Source of the DNA: JANQNX01 sp040217095
GTDB taxonomy: Bacteria; Pseudomonadota; Gammaproteobacteria; Eutrophobiales; Eutrophobiaceae
DNA: 64,000 bases
Reading direction: 5' to 3'
Assembly: GCA_965229565.1 (NCBI GenBank)
Contig: OZ245888.1
Span: forward strand, 992,001 to 1,056,000
In this document: positions 9,616 through 18,931 of the stretch, piece after piece
Layout of the letters: every line of letters starts with the position of its first letter
Position numbering within the stretch: position 1 is the stretch's first letter
Program-made: the position numbers and the translations under genes
The notes under the pieces: generated by a model
What the model was told of the DNA's origin: nothing
The model's input: only the letters and a program-made list of their open reading frames with translations
Database searches by the model: none

Positions 9616-10230
9616 ATGCGATCCCTGCTGGAGGCGGGACTCCAACACTATCAACTGACCAGTTCGTCCCAAACCTGTGACATGCTGCTTGAATACCTCA
9701 GCCTGTTGGACAAGTGGAACAAGACCTATAACCTGACGGCCGTCAGGACCCAACAGGAAATGTTGCAGCGGCATGTGCTTGATTCCTGTTCCATTCATTC
9801 CTTTATTGAAGGATCGCGCTGTCTTGATGTCGGCACCGGACCCGGGTTGCCCGGGTTGGTCCTGGCGATGCTGCAGCCGGATAAACACTGGTTACTGCTG
9901 GATAGTAACCAGAAGAAGGTACGTTTCCTGCGGCATGTGCAACTGCAGTTAAAACTGGAGAATGTCGAGATAGTGCAGTCACGCGTTGAGTCGTACAATC
10001 CCGATGCAGGTTTTAATACTGTGGTCTGTCGCGCTTTCAGTTCATTACAGGACTTTGTTAACAAGAGTTCACACCTTTTGGCCGCTGATGGTGTGTTACT
10101 GGCGATGAAGGCGAAGCCAGGCAGGGAAGAACTGGAACCCGTTAGCTGCACCGTTGCCCGGCTTGACCTGATCGAACTTGACACGATGGGGCAGGAAGAT
10201 AGTCGCTGCCTGGTCAGGATACGGCCATAA
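9616..10230 (+). CDS. rsmG: 16S rRNA (guanine527-N7)-methyltransferase
   Basis: RsmG (GidB) uses S-adenosylmethionine to methylate G527 of 16S rRNA. The 204 residues match the usual length. The SAM-binding loop is DVGTGPGLPGLVLAML, near residue 75, and the N-terminal helix pattern LLDKWNKTYNLTAV is characteristic. It follows mnmG closely and precedes parA by about 130 bases, so it probably ends the mnmG transcript. No oddities are visible. Confidence 0.96.
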   Translation: MRSLLEAGLQHYQLTSSSQTCDMLLEYLSLLDKWNKTYNLTAVRTQQEMLQRHVLDSCSIHSFIEGSRCLDVGTGPGLPGLVLAMLQPDKHWLLLDSNQKKVRFLRHVQLQLKLENVEIVQSRVESYNPDAGFNTVVCRAFSSLQDFVNKSSHLLAADGVLLAMKAKPGREELEPVSCTVARLDLIELDTMGQEDSRCLVRIRP

Positions 10231-10364
10231 GTGACCTTAAACAGTGCAATAATCGATATAAAATGTGTATTTGTGCTATTCCAGGTCCAATTCTTTTAGG
10301 ACGTGACAAGACGGATGATTACTGGAGATAATAGTCGGCCGTATTTTCCTGATGAGTTTCTGTT

Positions 10365-11147
10365 GTGACCAAGATTATCGCTCTCGCTAACCAAAAAGGC
10401 GGCGTTGGTAAAACCACTACCGGTGTAAACCTTGCAGCCTCGCTGGCTGCGACCAGGCGCAGGGTATTGCTGGTTGACCTGGACCCGCAGGGTAATGCCA
10501 CCATGGGTAGCGGTATCGATAAGTCCAATCTGTCTGCATCCTCTTACGATGTGTTAATGGGAGACAAGACTGCTGCCGAAGTAATTGTCCGCTCTGAAGA
10601 AGGTTGCTTTGACCTGATCCCTACCAATTCAGACCTGACCGGCGCCGAGGTGGCATTGCTTGATGAAATGGCGCGAGAGATCCGCCTGCGTAATGCACTG
10701 GAACCGGTAACAGAAAATTACGATTTTATTTTTATTGACTGTCCGCCGTCGTTGAACATGCTCACTGTGAATGCACTGGTTGCGGCCGATTCGGTCATGA
10801 TCCCCATGCAGTGTGAGTACTATGCGCTTGAAGGACTATCGGCGCTACTGCAAACCATCGAGAAAATACGCAAGTTCCTGAACCCGGAACTCAAGATTGA
10901 AGGTCTACTTCGTACCATGTATGACCCGCGCAATAACCTCGCCAGCCAGGTGTCGGCACAGTTGCTTGAGCATTTCGGTGAAAAGGTTTATCGCACTATT
11001 ATTCCGCGTAACGTGCGCCTGGCAGAAGCCCCCAGTCATGGTCTCGCTGCCCTGGCTTATGATAAATCTTCAAGTGGGGCGTTGGCCTACCTGGCACTCG
11101 CGGGCGAAATGCTGCGCCGTGAAGGTTTGCCCGCAAAACTGGCTTAA
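10365..11147 (+). CDS. parA: Chromosome-partitioning ATPase ParA (Soj)
   Basis: ParA is the deviant Walker ATPase that moves ParB-parS complexes during chromosome segregation. The 260-residue protein starts at GTG and carries KGGVGKTTTGVNLAASLA at residues 9-26, DLDPQGNAT as the A' motif and the Walker B element FIFIDCPPS. Plasmid-type ParA proteins have an extra N-terminal DNA-binding domain; it is absent here, so this is the chromosomal form. parB starts 17 bases downstream, and together they indicate an origin-proximal position. Confidence 0.97.
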   Translation: MTKIIALANQKGGVGKTTTGVNLAASLAATRRRVLLVDLDPQGNATMGSGIDKSNLSASSYDVLMGDKTAAEVIVRSEEGCFDLIPTNSDLTGAEVALLDEMAREIRLRNALEPVTENYDFIFIDCPPSLNMLTVNALVAADSVMIPMQCEYYALEGLSALLQTIEKIRKFLNPELKIEGLLRTMYDPRNNLASQVSAQLLEHFGEKVYRTIIPRNVRLAEAPSHGLAALAYDKSSSGALAYLALAGEMLRREGLPAKLA

Positions 11148-11164
11148 ACAGAGAACGATAACTT

Positions 11165-12031
11165 ATGTCTGCAAAAAAACGTGGGCTGGGCAAGGGACTG
11201 GATGCACTGCTGGGCACTGCCTCTGATCCGTCGGCTGTCGAACCGCAAAGTTCGCTGAACTCGCTTGCCGTCGACCTGATACAGCGCGGCCAGTACCAAC
11301 CGCGCAAGGACTTTGATAACGCCGCACTTGAAGAGCTGGCGAATTCCATCAAGGCCCAGGGTATGGTGCAACCCATTGTCGTCAGGAAACTGCCGAAACA
11401 GGGTGCGTATGAAATTATTGCCGGCGAACGTCGCTGGCGCGCTGCCCAACTGGCCGGATTGCATGAAGTACCTGTGGTGATCAAGGATGTCTCGGATCAG
11501 GCCGCAATGTGCATGGCCTTGATAGAGAACATACAGCGCCAGGATTTGAACCCGTTGGAAGAGGCCGGGGCGTTATCCAGGTTGATTGAAGAATTTGATA
11601 TGACCCATGAAGCCGTGGCCGATAGTGTTGGCCGCTCGCGTTCAGCAGTATCCAATCTATTACGTTTACTGGAACTGGCAGAGGAAGCAAAGACATTGCT
11701 GGTCGAGGGTCAACTGGAAATGGGGCATGCCCGTGCGATCCTGTCATTGAACAAGACCAGGCAAATTGAAGTGGCGCGCAAAATTGCAAAAAAAGGTCTC
11801 TCGGTCAGGGAGGCAGAGGCCCTGGTCAAGCGAATGCAGTCAGGGACGGACACAAAACCGGCAGCCAAGAAAACCGGAAAGGACGCCAATATTTCCCGGC
11901 TTGAAACCGAACTGGCCGACAAGCTTGGCGCCCGGATTGAGATCAGGCATTCGGCAAAGGGCAAGGGTGAACTAAAGATTCACTATAATTCAACCGACGA
12001 ACTGGAAGGCATACTGAAACACATTAAATAG
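11165..12031 (+). CDS. parB: Chromosome-partitioning protein ParB (Spo0J)
   Basis: ParB is the CTP-hydrolysing clamp that loads at parS and recruits ParA and SMC. The 288 residues begin with a basic tail, KKRGLGKGLDALLG, typical of chromosomal ParB. The CTP-binding domain includes QYQPRKDF and ERRWRAAQLAG, and the helix-turn-helix region reads THEAVADSVGRSRSAVSNLLR. A C-terminal dimerisation domain follows. No perfect parS (the TGTTTCACGTGAAACA type) was found by eye in this window, so the sites are probably outside it or degenerate. Confidence 0.97.
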   Translation: MSAKKRGLGKGLDALLGTASDPSAVEPQSSLNSLAVDLIQRGQYQPRKDFDNAALEELANSIKAQGMVQPIVVRKLPKQGAYEIIAGERRWRAAQLAGLHEVPVVIKDVSDQAAMCMALIENIQRQDLNPLEEAGALSRLIEEFDMTHEAVADSVGRSRSAVSNLLRLLELAEEAKTLLVEGQLEMGHARAILSLNKTRQIEVARKIAKKGLSVREAEALVKRMQSGTDTKPAAKKTGKDANISRLETELADKLGARIEIRHSAKGKGELKIHYNSTDELEGILKHIK

Positions 12032-12060
12032 CTGCTCCTTGTATATATTCAGCAGTTACC

Positions 12061-12170
12061 CCTTCCCCAACATATTGTTTTCCTTAAATATATTGGGAAA
12101 GGTTGTGCCAGCCGGCTACTAGGTTGTCACCGGAGTATGGCTAAATTTGTTTACGAGACGGAAACAAATT
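12061..12170. repeat. Two inverted repeats between parB and the ATP synthase operon
   Basis: The first pair has 16-base arms at 12061-12076 and 12087-12102 (left arm CCTTCCCCAACATATT) with two mismatches and a ten-base loop. No T run follows it, so it is a poor intrinsic terminator. The second is a perfect 9-bp repeat, AATTTGTTT at 12144-12152 and AAACAAATT at 12162-12170. It could be an operator or an RNA hairpin upstream of the atp promoter. Function unknown. Confidence 0.5.
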
Positions 12171-12197
12171 GTTAACACGATTTGTGCGCCGCAATGA

Positions 12198-12226
12198 TTG
12201 ATCATTCACGCCCAGATCTTTATACT
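12198..12226 (+). promoter_or_regulatory. Sigma-70 promoter of the ATP synthase operon
   Basis: A -35 element TTGATC (12198-12203) and a -10 element TATACT (12221-12226) are separated by exactly 17 bases. The predicted start lies near 12233, about 90 bases before the atpI start codon. It is the best promoter in the parB-atpI gap and fits an independently transcribed atp operon. Confidence 0.6.
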
Positions 12227-12322
12227 TGCCAACCTTCGCGCACGAGGATTAATAAAAACAAAGCCCGGCAATCGATAGGGCAATGAAAACGCGAAACAAG
12301 CAGGGGTTTGAGGTCTCGCGAG

Positions 12323-12712
12323 ATGGACGAAACGACACAGAATCGCAAGACCGCCTACAGGATGTTGTTAATCGAGGCCATAACTATAATAGTGTTTAGC
12401 CTCTTTTTTTATGCATTTTTCAGTCTCGTATATGCATATTCAGTAATACTGGGCGGCTTGGCTTTTATCCTGCCAAACGCTTTATTTATCAGGCTTTCTT
12501 TGGGTAAGTCTGCGGCCGAAAGCGGTAATGTTTTGGCCAGATTTTATATCGGTGAGGCAACGAAGATTGTCAGCACCATTTTGATTTTTGCTGTTTCAAT
12601 TTACTTGATATCGCCCCTGAACATTGGCTTGATGTTTGTCGCGTACGGGGCAGTGTTGTTGATTAACCTGGCAGGTTTAGCGATATCAATGAATAAACAA
12701 ACCGAGAGTTAA
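12323..12712 (+). CDS. atpI: ATP synthase protein I
   Basis: AtpI is a small inner-membrane protein that helps assemble the c-ring and is usually the first gene of proteobacterial atp operons. I chose the ATG at 12323 because GAGG lies nine bases upstream; an in-frame TTG at 12308 would add five residues. The roughly 129-residue protein has four hydrophobic segments separated by short polar loops. Its sequence is poorly conserved, as is normal for the family, so position is the main evidence. atpB follows after three bases. Confidence 0.88.
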   Translation: MDETTQNRKTAYRMLLIEAITIIVFSLFFYAFFSLVYAYSVILGGLAFILPNALFIRLSLGKSAAESGNVLARFYIGEATKIVSTILIFAVSIYLISPLNIGLMFVAYGAVLLINLAGLAISMNKQTES

Positions 12713-12715
12713 CTG

Positions 12716-13612
12716 ATGGCAGGCGGAACAGAACTAACTTCAAATTCGTATATCCAGCATCACTTGCAGAACCTGGTTTTCGGCCAGTTGCCGGAAGGCT
12801 ACGAGCGATACAATGGTAATGTGCTCGAACAGTCCACCTGGACTATCGCACACAGCCCGAAAGAAGCGGTTGATATGGGCTTCTGGGCCTTGAACGTGGA
12901 TACGCTGGGGTGGTCGATTTTTCTGGGTATTGTTTTCCTGTTTTTCTTCCGCCGCGTTGCCGTTCGACAACAGCAGGGCGCACCTTCCGGGTTTACTAAC
13001 CTGGTCGAGATGATTGTCGAGTTCGTTAACAAGAATGTTAACGATATTATGTCAGTCAAGAATCCTTTAATTGGTCCCCTGGCCCTGACTATTTTTATCT
13101 GGGTCACCCTGATGAACACCATGGATATTGTGCCGGTAGATTTGTTTCCATTGATTGCACAAACCATTGCCGGTGATTCGCATTTATATTTCAAGGTAGT
13201 ACCTACTACCGACCCGAATATTACGTTCGGTCTGTCGATAGGCGTCTTTATCCTTATCATTTACTACAGTATTAAAATGAAGGGTGTCGGCGGTTTTCTC
13301 GGCGAACTGGCATTTCAACCGTTCGGCAAGTACATGGTACCTTTTAACCTTTTGCTGGAAGGTATCAGCCTTATTGCTAAACCGGTATCACTAGCGTTGC
13401 GATTGTTTGGTAACCTTTATGCCGGTGAATTAATCTTTTTGCTGATCGCTACCTTGCTGGGCGCGGCCCTGCCATTTTTTATTGGTACTTTTCTGGGTGG
13501 CGCACTGCAATTTGTATGGGCGGTATTTCACATTCTGATTGTACTTTTACAAGCATTTATTTTCATGATGTTGACCATTGTCTACCTGGCAATGGCACAT
13601 GAGCATCACTGA
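12716..13612 (+). CDS. atpB: ATP synthase Fo subunit a
   Basis: Subunit a forms the two proton half-channels next to the c-ring. The 298-residue protein has a long N-terminal periplasmic extension before five or more membrane helices. The helix with the essential arginine is recognisable as SLALRLFGNLYAGELIFLL. The next helix pair (FVWAVFHILIVLLQAFIFMML) is also typical. It lies directly after atpI and before atpE in the standard order. Confidence 0.98.
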   Translation: MAGGTELTSNSYIQHHLQNLVFGQLPEGYERYNGNVLEQSTWTIAHSPKEAVDMGFWALNVDTLGWSIFLGIVFLFFFRRVAVRQQQGAPSGFTNLVEMIVEFVNKNVNDIMSVKNPLIGPLALTIFIWVTLMNTMDIVPVDLFPLIAQTIAGDSHLYFKVVPTTDPNITFGLSIGVFILIIYYSIKMKGVGGFLGELAFQPFGKYMVPFNLLLEGISLIAKPVSLALRLFGNLYAGELIFLLIATLLGAALPFFIGTFLGGALQFVWAVFHILIVLLQAFIFMMLTIVYLAMAHEHH

Positions 13613-13650
13613 TTTTTTTTCAATAGTTATAGATCCTCTGGAGGAGAAAG

Positions 13651-13911
13651 ATGGAAACTATTCTGGCATTTACATCACTGGGTGTCTTAATCGTTCTTGG
13701 TATGGGCGCATTTGGTACGGCCATTGGCTTTGGTCTTTTGGGTGGTAAATTCCTGGAAGGCGCAGCTCGTCAGCCGGAACTTGCACCAATGCTGCAGGGT
13801 AAGATGTTCCTGGTTGCCGGCCTTATTGACGCGGTCACAATGATCGGTATCGGTATCGGCATGTGGTTTACGCTGGCCAGCCCGTTCATTGCCACTCTTC
13901 AGGCTGGTTAA
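13651..13911 (+). CDS. atpE: ATP synthase Fo subunit c
   Basis: Subunit c is the two-helix proteolipid of the rotor ring. The 86 residues contain the polar loop ARQPE and the ion-binding carboxylate Asp60 in GLIDAVTMIGIG. Asp, and the lack of the Gln/Glu/Thr set used by sodium-binding rings, indicates proton coupling. A strong ribosome site (GGAGGA) sits just upstream, as expected for a subunit needed in many copies. Confidence 0.98.
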   Translation: METILAFTSLGVLIVLGMGAFGTAIGFGLLGGKFLEGAARQPELAPMLQGKMFLVAGLIDAVTMIGIGIGMWFTLASPFIATLQAG

Positions 13912-13969
13912 TTAATACACAAGCTACGGCATTACATTAATTGTCATCCAGATATAGTAGGTGAATTAA

Positions 13970-14440
13970 GTGAATTTTAACGCAACCTTATTAGGGCAAC
14001 TTGTCACGTTTGCCATATTCGTCTGGTTCACGATGAAATTCGTCTGGCCGCTGTTGCTAAACCAGATGAAGGAACGTGAAGCACGCATTGCCGATGGTCT
14101 GGCTGCCGCAGAAGAAGGTCAGAAAGCCCTGGCCGAAGCCCAGCAAAAGTCCATTGACGAAGTCAACAAGGGCAAGGAAAAAGCTGCTGGTATCATCTCA
14201 CAGGCACAGAAGCGCGGCGACGACATCGTCGAGGAAGCCAAGGAGACTGCCAAGAAGGAAAGTTCTCGCATCAAGGAACAGGCGCTCAGCGAGATCGAAC
14301 AGGAAAAGGAAAAAGCCAGGCAGGAACTCAAGAACCAGGTGGCAACGCTGGCCATCGCTGGCGCCGAGCAAATTCTGATGCGAGAAATCGATCAGAATGC
14401 GCATAACGAGGTGTTGGCGAAAATCAGCCAGCAGCTATAA
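13970..14440 (+). CDS. atpF: ATP synthase Fo subunit b
   Basis: Subunit b is the peripheral stalk: one N-terminal membrane helix (about residues 5-26) and a long charged coiled coil rich in Ala, Glu, Lys and Gln. At 156 residues it has the normal length. It starts at GTG. The preceding TAG-GTGAATTAA stretch provides only a weak ribosome site, so the exact start rests on family length and the short MNFNATLLGQL beginning. Confidence 0.97.
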   Translation: MNFNATLLGQLVTFAIFVWFTMKFVWPLLLNQMKEREARIADGLAAAEEGQKALAEAQQKSIDEVNKGKEKAAGIISQAQKRGDDIVEEAKETAKKESSRIKEQALSEIEQEKEKARQELKNQVATLAIAGAEQILMREIDQNAHNEVLAKISQQL

Positions 14441-14461
14441 CCGTTTGCAGGTAAAGACTCG

Positions 14462-14998
14462 ATGTTAGAAAAAGCCACAATTGCCCGTCCCTATGCCGAA
14501 GCTGCATTTTCGCAGGCATTGGAGGAGGGCACGCTGGGTGACTGGTCTGTATTTTTCGGCAATCTGAAACTGATTGTCCGTGATGAAAACATGCGCCATG
14601 TCATTCATAACCCGAAGCTCAGCGATCAACAGTTGTCTGAATTGATCATTGAGTTGTGTGGTGAAGCGATATCCCAGACCCAGAAAAACTTCGTCAGGAT
14701 CCTTGTTGATGGCGAACGTATTTCTCTGGCCCCCGAAATGGCCGGCCTATACGAACAAAGCAAGGCTGCTGCCGAAGGAATGAGCGAGGTAGATGTCATC
14801 AGTGCCTATACACTGGATGCCAGCCAGCTCAGTACGATTTCCGATGCCATCGCCAAGCGACTGGGCAAGAAAGTCGACATCAATGCCAGTGAAGACAAGG
14901 AACTGATTGGCGGTATTGTGATTCGTGCCGGTGACGCTGTGATCGATGCCTCGGTCAAGGGACGTCTGAAAGAATTATCAAACTTATTTGCGCAATAG
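14462..14998 (+). CDS. atpH: ATP synthase F1 subunit delta
   Basis: Subunit delta caps the F1 head and links it to the b stalk. The 178-residue protein begins with the conserved ARPYAEAAF and ends with the pattern DKELIGGIVIRAGDAVIDASVKGRLKEL (residues within about 145-172). It lies between atpF and atpA, 21 bases after atpF. Confidence 0.97.
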   Translation: MLEKATIARPYAEAAFSQALEEGTLGDWSVFFGNLKLIVRDENMRHVIHNPKLSDQQLSELIIELCGEAISQTQKNFVRILVDGERISLAPEMAGLYEQSKAAAEGMSEVDVISAYTLDASQLSTISDAIAKRLGKKVDINASEDKELIGGIVIRAGDAVIDASVKGRLKELSNLFAQ

Positions 14999-15020
14999 CT
15001 ATTAAATAGAGGAAAGACTT

Positions 15021-16562
15021 ATGTCTATCAGTGCAACTGAAATTAGTGATCTGATCAAAAAGAAAATCCAGTCAATGGATCTAGACACCGAAGCCCGTAC
15101 CGAGGGTACGGTCGTCAGCCTGGCTGACGGTGTTGCCAGGATCCACGGCCTTAGTGACGTGATGCAGGGGGAAATGATTGAATTCCCGGGTAACACCTAC
15201 GGCCTGGCATTGAACCTTGAACGTGATTCTGTTGGTGCCGTAATCCTCGGTACCTATGAACATATTTCTGAAGGTGATGTGGTCAAATGTACCAAGCGTA
15301 TTCTCGAGGTGCCGGTAGGTGAAGCATTGCTCGGACGCGTGGTTGATTCACTGGGTATGCCAATCGACGGCAAGGGTGATATATCAGCCCAGAATACGTC
15401 ACCGATTGAAAAGATTGCACCGGGTGTAATTGCACGTAAATCAGTCAGTCAGCCGGTTCAGACCGGTTTGAAGTCGATTGACGCCATGGTGCCGGTAGGT
15501 CGTGGCCAGCGCGAGTTGATTATTGGTGACCGCCAGACAGGTAAGACCGCCGTGGCGATTGACACCATCATCAACCAGAAAAATACCGGTGTTAAATGTA
15601 TCTATGTCGCAATAGGCCAGAAGGCTTCTTCTATTAACGTGGTTATCCGCAAGCTGGAAGAACACGGTGCGATGGATCACACGATTATCGTTGCTGCAAC
15701 GGCTTCTGACTCGGCCGCCATGCAGTACATTGCTCCTTATGCCGGTTGTGCCATGGGTGAATATTTCCGTGACCGCGGTGAAGATGCACTGATTATTTAT
15801 GATGATTTGACCAAGCAGGCCTGGGCCTATCGACAGATTTCACTGCTGTTGAAACGACCACCGGGCCGTGAAGCGTATCCGGGTGACGTTTTCTATTTAC
15901 ATTCCCGTTTGCTGGAACGTGCCTCACGAGTCAATGAAAAATACGTGGAACAGTTCACCAATGGTGAAGTTAAAGGCAAGACCGGTTCGCTGACCGCCCT
16001 GCCAATCATTGAAACGCAGGCCGGTGACGTATCTGCGTTCGTTCCGACTAACGTGATTTCCATTACCGATGGCCAGATCTTCCTGGAAAGTGACCTCTTC
16101 AACGCAGGTTTCCGGCCCGCGATTAACGCCGGCCTGTCTGTATCGCGAGTCGGTGGTGCAGCCCAAACCAAGATCGTCAAGAAACTCGGTGGTGGTGTAC
16201 GACTTGCCCTGGCCCAGTACCGTGAACTGGCCGCCTTTGCCCAGTTTGCATCTGACCTTGATGCCGCTACCCGTAAGCAGCTGGAGCGTGGTCAGCGTGT
16301 GATGGAATTGATGAAGCAAAAACAATATTCACCCCTGTCCGTTGCTGAAATGGGTGTTAGCCTTTTTGCAGTTGAGAACGGTTTTATCGATGAGATCGAA
16401 CTCGAGAAAGTAGGTGCCTTTGAAGCCGCACTGCATGACTATATGAACAGTGAACAGTCTGACTTGATGAACAAGATCGGTGATGACGGTAATTACGATG
16501 ATGACATCCAGGATGCGCTCAAGGCCGCTATCCAGAAATTTATCGAGACCGGAAGCTGGTAA
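15021..16562 (+). CDS. atpA: ATP synthase F1 subunit alpha
   Basis: Alpha is the regulatory nucleotide-binding subunit of the F1 hexamer. It is 513 residues, as in E. coli. The P-loop GDRQTGKT is at residues 169-176, and the catalytic-interface segment SDLDAATRKQLERGQR is conserved. No truncation or odd residue is visible. GAGGAAAG upstream is a good ribosome site. Confidence 0.99.
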   Translation: MSISATEISDLIKKKIQSMDLDTEARTEGTVVSLADGVARIHGLSDVMQGEMIEFPGNTYGLALNLERDSVGAVILGTYEHISEGDVVKCTKRILEVPVGEALLGRVVDSLGMPIDGKGDISAQNTSPIEKIAPGVIARKSVSQPVQTGLKSIDAMVPVGRGQRELIIGDRQTGKTAVAIDTIINQKNTGVKCIYVAIGQKASSINVVIRKLEEHGAMDHTIIVAATASDSAAMQYIAPYAGCAMGEYFRDRGEDALIIYDDLTKQAWAYRQISLLLKRPPGREAYPGDVFYLHSRLLERASRVNEKYVEQFTNGEVKGKTGSLTALPIIETQAGDVSAFVPTNVISITDGQIFLESDLFNAGFRPAINAGLSVSRVGGAAQTKIVKKLGGGVRLALAQYRELAAFAQFASDLDAATRKQLERGQRVMELMKQKQYSPLSVAEMGVSLFAVENGFIDEIELEKVGAFEAALHDYMNSEQSDLMNKIGDDGNYDDDIQDALKAAIQKFIETGSW

Positions 16563-16599
16563 TCATTCAAAACTAACAGGTTAAGAATAGTTAAGAGAT

Positions 16600-17463
16600 A
16601 TGGCAGGCGCTAAAGAAATACGCGGCAAGATCGCGAGTGTTAAAAACACGCAGAAAATTACCAAGGCCATGGAAATGGTGGCAGCGAGTAAAATGCGCAA
16701 GGCACAGGATCGCATGAATGCGTCGCGCCCGTATGCGGAAAAAATTCGCAACGTGATTTCACATCTGGCCCACGCTAACCCGGAATACAAGCACCCGTAC
16801 GTGGTTGCGCGTGAAGAGGTGAAGTCCGTAGGAGTGATTGTTGTTTCTACTGACCGCGGTCTTTGCGGTGGTTTGAATGCCAACCTGTTCCGCAAGATGC
16901 TGAAGCAATTCAGCAACTGGGAATCCGAGGGCAAGGACGTACAACTGTGCGTGATTGGGTCCAAGGCATCCGGTTTCTTTGGCTCCATTGGCGTCAAGAT
17001 TTCCGGCCAGGTTACCCATATCGGTGATGAGCCAAACCTGGAAACATTGCTGGGCACTATTATGCTCATGCTGAATGCGTTTAAAGAGGGTGAAGTTGAC
17101 GAGGTTTATCTCGTATCCAACCACTTCGAGAACTCCATGACGCAGATACCCGAACTGAAACAATTAATACCGACTGCGCCGGCAGAGACCGATGACTATG
17201 AGCATCACTGGGACTATATCTATGAGCCTGATGCAGAAGAGGTATTGGAGCAGCTGTTGACACGATACATTGAATCACAGGTTTACAGTGCTGTAGTTGA
17301 AAACATTGCCTGTGAAATGGCGGCACGAATGGTTGCGATGAAGAGCGCATCCGATAATGCTGGCCAGCTTATTGATGAGCTTGAATTGATATACAACAAG
17401 GCACGTCAGGCAGCGATTACGCAGGAACTGTCGGAAATCGTGGCGGGTGCTGCAGCGGTTTAA
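16600..17463 (+). CDS. atpG: ATP synthase F1 subunit gamma
   Basis: Gamma is the central rotor shaft. The 287-residue protein has the N-terminal helix pattern IRGKIASVKNTQKITKAMEM, the loop STDRGLCGGLNANLF and the C-terminal helix ARQAAITQELSEIVAGAAAV, all family signatures. Length matches E. coli AtpG. It sits between atpA and atpD. Confidence 0.98.
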   Translation: MAGAKEIRGKIASVKNTQKITKAMEMVAASKMRKAQDRMNASRPYAEKIRNVISHLAHANPEYKHPYVVAREEVKSVGVIVVSTDRGLCGGLNANLFRKMLKQFSNWESEGKDVQLCVIGSKASGFFGSIGVKISGQVTHIGDEPNLETLLGTIMLMLNAFKEGEVDEVYLVSNHFENSMTQIPELKQLIPTAPAETDDYEHHWDYIYEPDAEEVLEQLLTRYIESQVYSAVVENIACEMAARMVAMKSASDNAGQLIDELELIYNKARQAAITQELSEIVAGAAAV

Positions 17464-17511
17464 TTAACGAAAACTAAATTAGAAATAGAGTAAATACGAG
17501 GAACGAAAATC

Positions 17512-18915
17512 ATGAGTTCTGGAAAGATCGTACAAATTATTGGCGCGGTTGTTGACGTCGAGTTTCCAAGCGATGCGATTCCCAAAATCTACGACGCATT
17601 GAAAGTAGAGGGTGAAGGAGTTGAAACAACGCTGGAAGTGCAACAACAAATCGGTGACGGCGTAGTGCGTACTATTGCCCTCGGTTCTACCGATGGTCTG
17701 AAGCGCGGACTAGTCGTAAATAATACCGGTGAAGCGATCTCGATTCCTGTCGGTACCAAGACCCTGGGCCGCATTATGAATGTACTCGGTGAACCTATTG
17801 ATGAGGTTGGTCCTATTGATACCGATGAGAGGATGGTTATTCACCGTGAAGCGCCCAAGTTTACCGATCTGAGTCCTTCTACCGAACTGCTGGAAACGGG
17901 TGTAAAAGTTATTGACCTCGTTATTCCTTTTGCCAAGGGCGGTAAAATTGGCCTGTTCGGCGGTGCCGGCGTGGGCAAGACGGTTAACATGATGGAGTTG
18001 ATTAACAACATTGCTACCCAACACTCGGGACTTTCTGTATTTGCCGGTGTGGGTGAGCGTACCCGTGAAGGGAACGACTTCTACTATGAAATGCAGGAAG
18101 CGGGTGTTGTAAACGTTGAAAAGTTTGAAGAATCCAAGGTATCGATGGTTTATGGTCAGATGAACGAACCACCGGGTAACCGTTTGCGTGTAGCGCTGAC
18201 TGGCCTGACGCTGGCCGAGAAATTCCGTGACGAAGGTCGCGACGTACTATTGTTCATCGATAACATTTACCGATTCACGCTGGCTGGTGTGGAATGTTCA
18301 GCACTGCTGGGTCGTATGCCTTCAGCGGTGGGTTACCAGCCAACGCTGGCTGAGGAAATGGGTAAACTGCAAGAGCGTATTACCTCTACCAAGACCGGTT
18401 CTATTACTTCTATCCAGGCCGTTTACGTACCTGCGGATGACTTGACCGACCCGTCTCCGGCAACCACCTTCGCTCACCTTGATTCTACCGTGGTACTTTC
18501 ACGTCAGATTGCCGAGTTGGGTTTGTATCCTGCTATTGACCCGCTGGACTCTACCAGCCGTCAGCTGGACCCGCTGGTTGTGGGCCAGGAGCACTATGAC
18601 ATCGCCCGCGGCGTGCAGAATACGCTGCAGCGCTACAAGGAACTGCGTGACATCATCGCGATCCTCGGCATGGACGAACTTTCTGAAGAAGATAAGCTCG
18701 CCGTTGCCCGTGCCCGTAAGATCCAGCGTTTCCTGACCCAGCCTTATTTTGTGGCGAAAGTTTTCACGGGTCAGGATGGCGAGTTTGTACCGTTGAAAGA
18801 GACCCTGCGTGGCTTCAAGGGTATTATCGAAGGCGAGTACGATAATATCCCGGAACAGGCGTTCATGTTCGTAGGTACTATTGACCAGGCCCTCGAAAAA
18901 GCCAAGTCACTGTAA
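17512..18915 (+). CDS. atpD: ATP synthase F1 subunit beta
   Basis: Beta carries the catalytic sites. The 467-residue protein has the P-loop GGAGVGKT at residues 150-157, the catalytic GERTREGND segment, the Walker B stretch VLLFIDNIYRFTLAG and the DELSEED loop near the C-terminus. All catalytic features are intact. Confidence 0.99.
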   Translation: MSSGKIVQIIGAVVDVEFPSDAIPKIYDALKVEGEGVETTLEVQQQIGDGVVRTIALGSTDGLKRGLVVNNTGEAISIPVGTKTLGRIMNVLGEPIDEVGPIDTDERMVIHREAPKFTDLSPSTELLETGVKVIDLVIPFAKGGKIGLFGGAGVGKTVNMMELINNIATQHSGLSVFAGVGERTREGNDFYYEMQEAGVVNVEKFEESKVSMVYGQMNEPPGNRLRVALTGLTLAEKFRDEGRDVLLFIDNIYRFTLAGVECSALLGRMPSAVGYQPTLAEEMGKLQERITSTKTGSITSIQAVYVPADDLTDPSPATTFAHLDSTVVLSRQIAELGLYPAIDPLDSTSRQLDPLVVGQEHYDIARGVQNTLQRYKELRDIIAILGMDELSEEDKLAVARARKIQRFLTQPYFVAKVFTGQDGEFVPLKETLRGFKGIIEGEYDNIPEQAFMFVGTIDQALEKAKSL

Positions 18916-18931
18916 TTAGACAGAGAAGAAT

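Noticed and set aside
12061..12102. Hairpin after parB considered as a Rho-independent terminator
   Set aside because: The stem has two mismatches and no T run follows it.
10231..12197. Search for parS around parAB
   Set aside because: I found no match to the TGTTTCACGTGAAACA-type palindrome by eye. The nearest symmetric element, at 12144-12170, does not resemble it.
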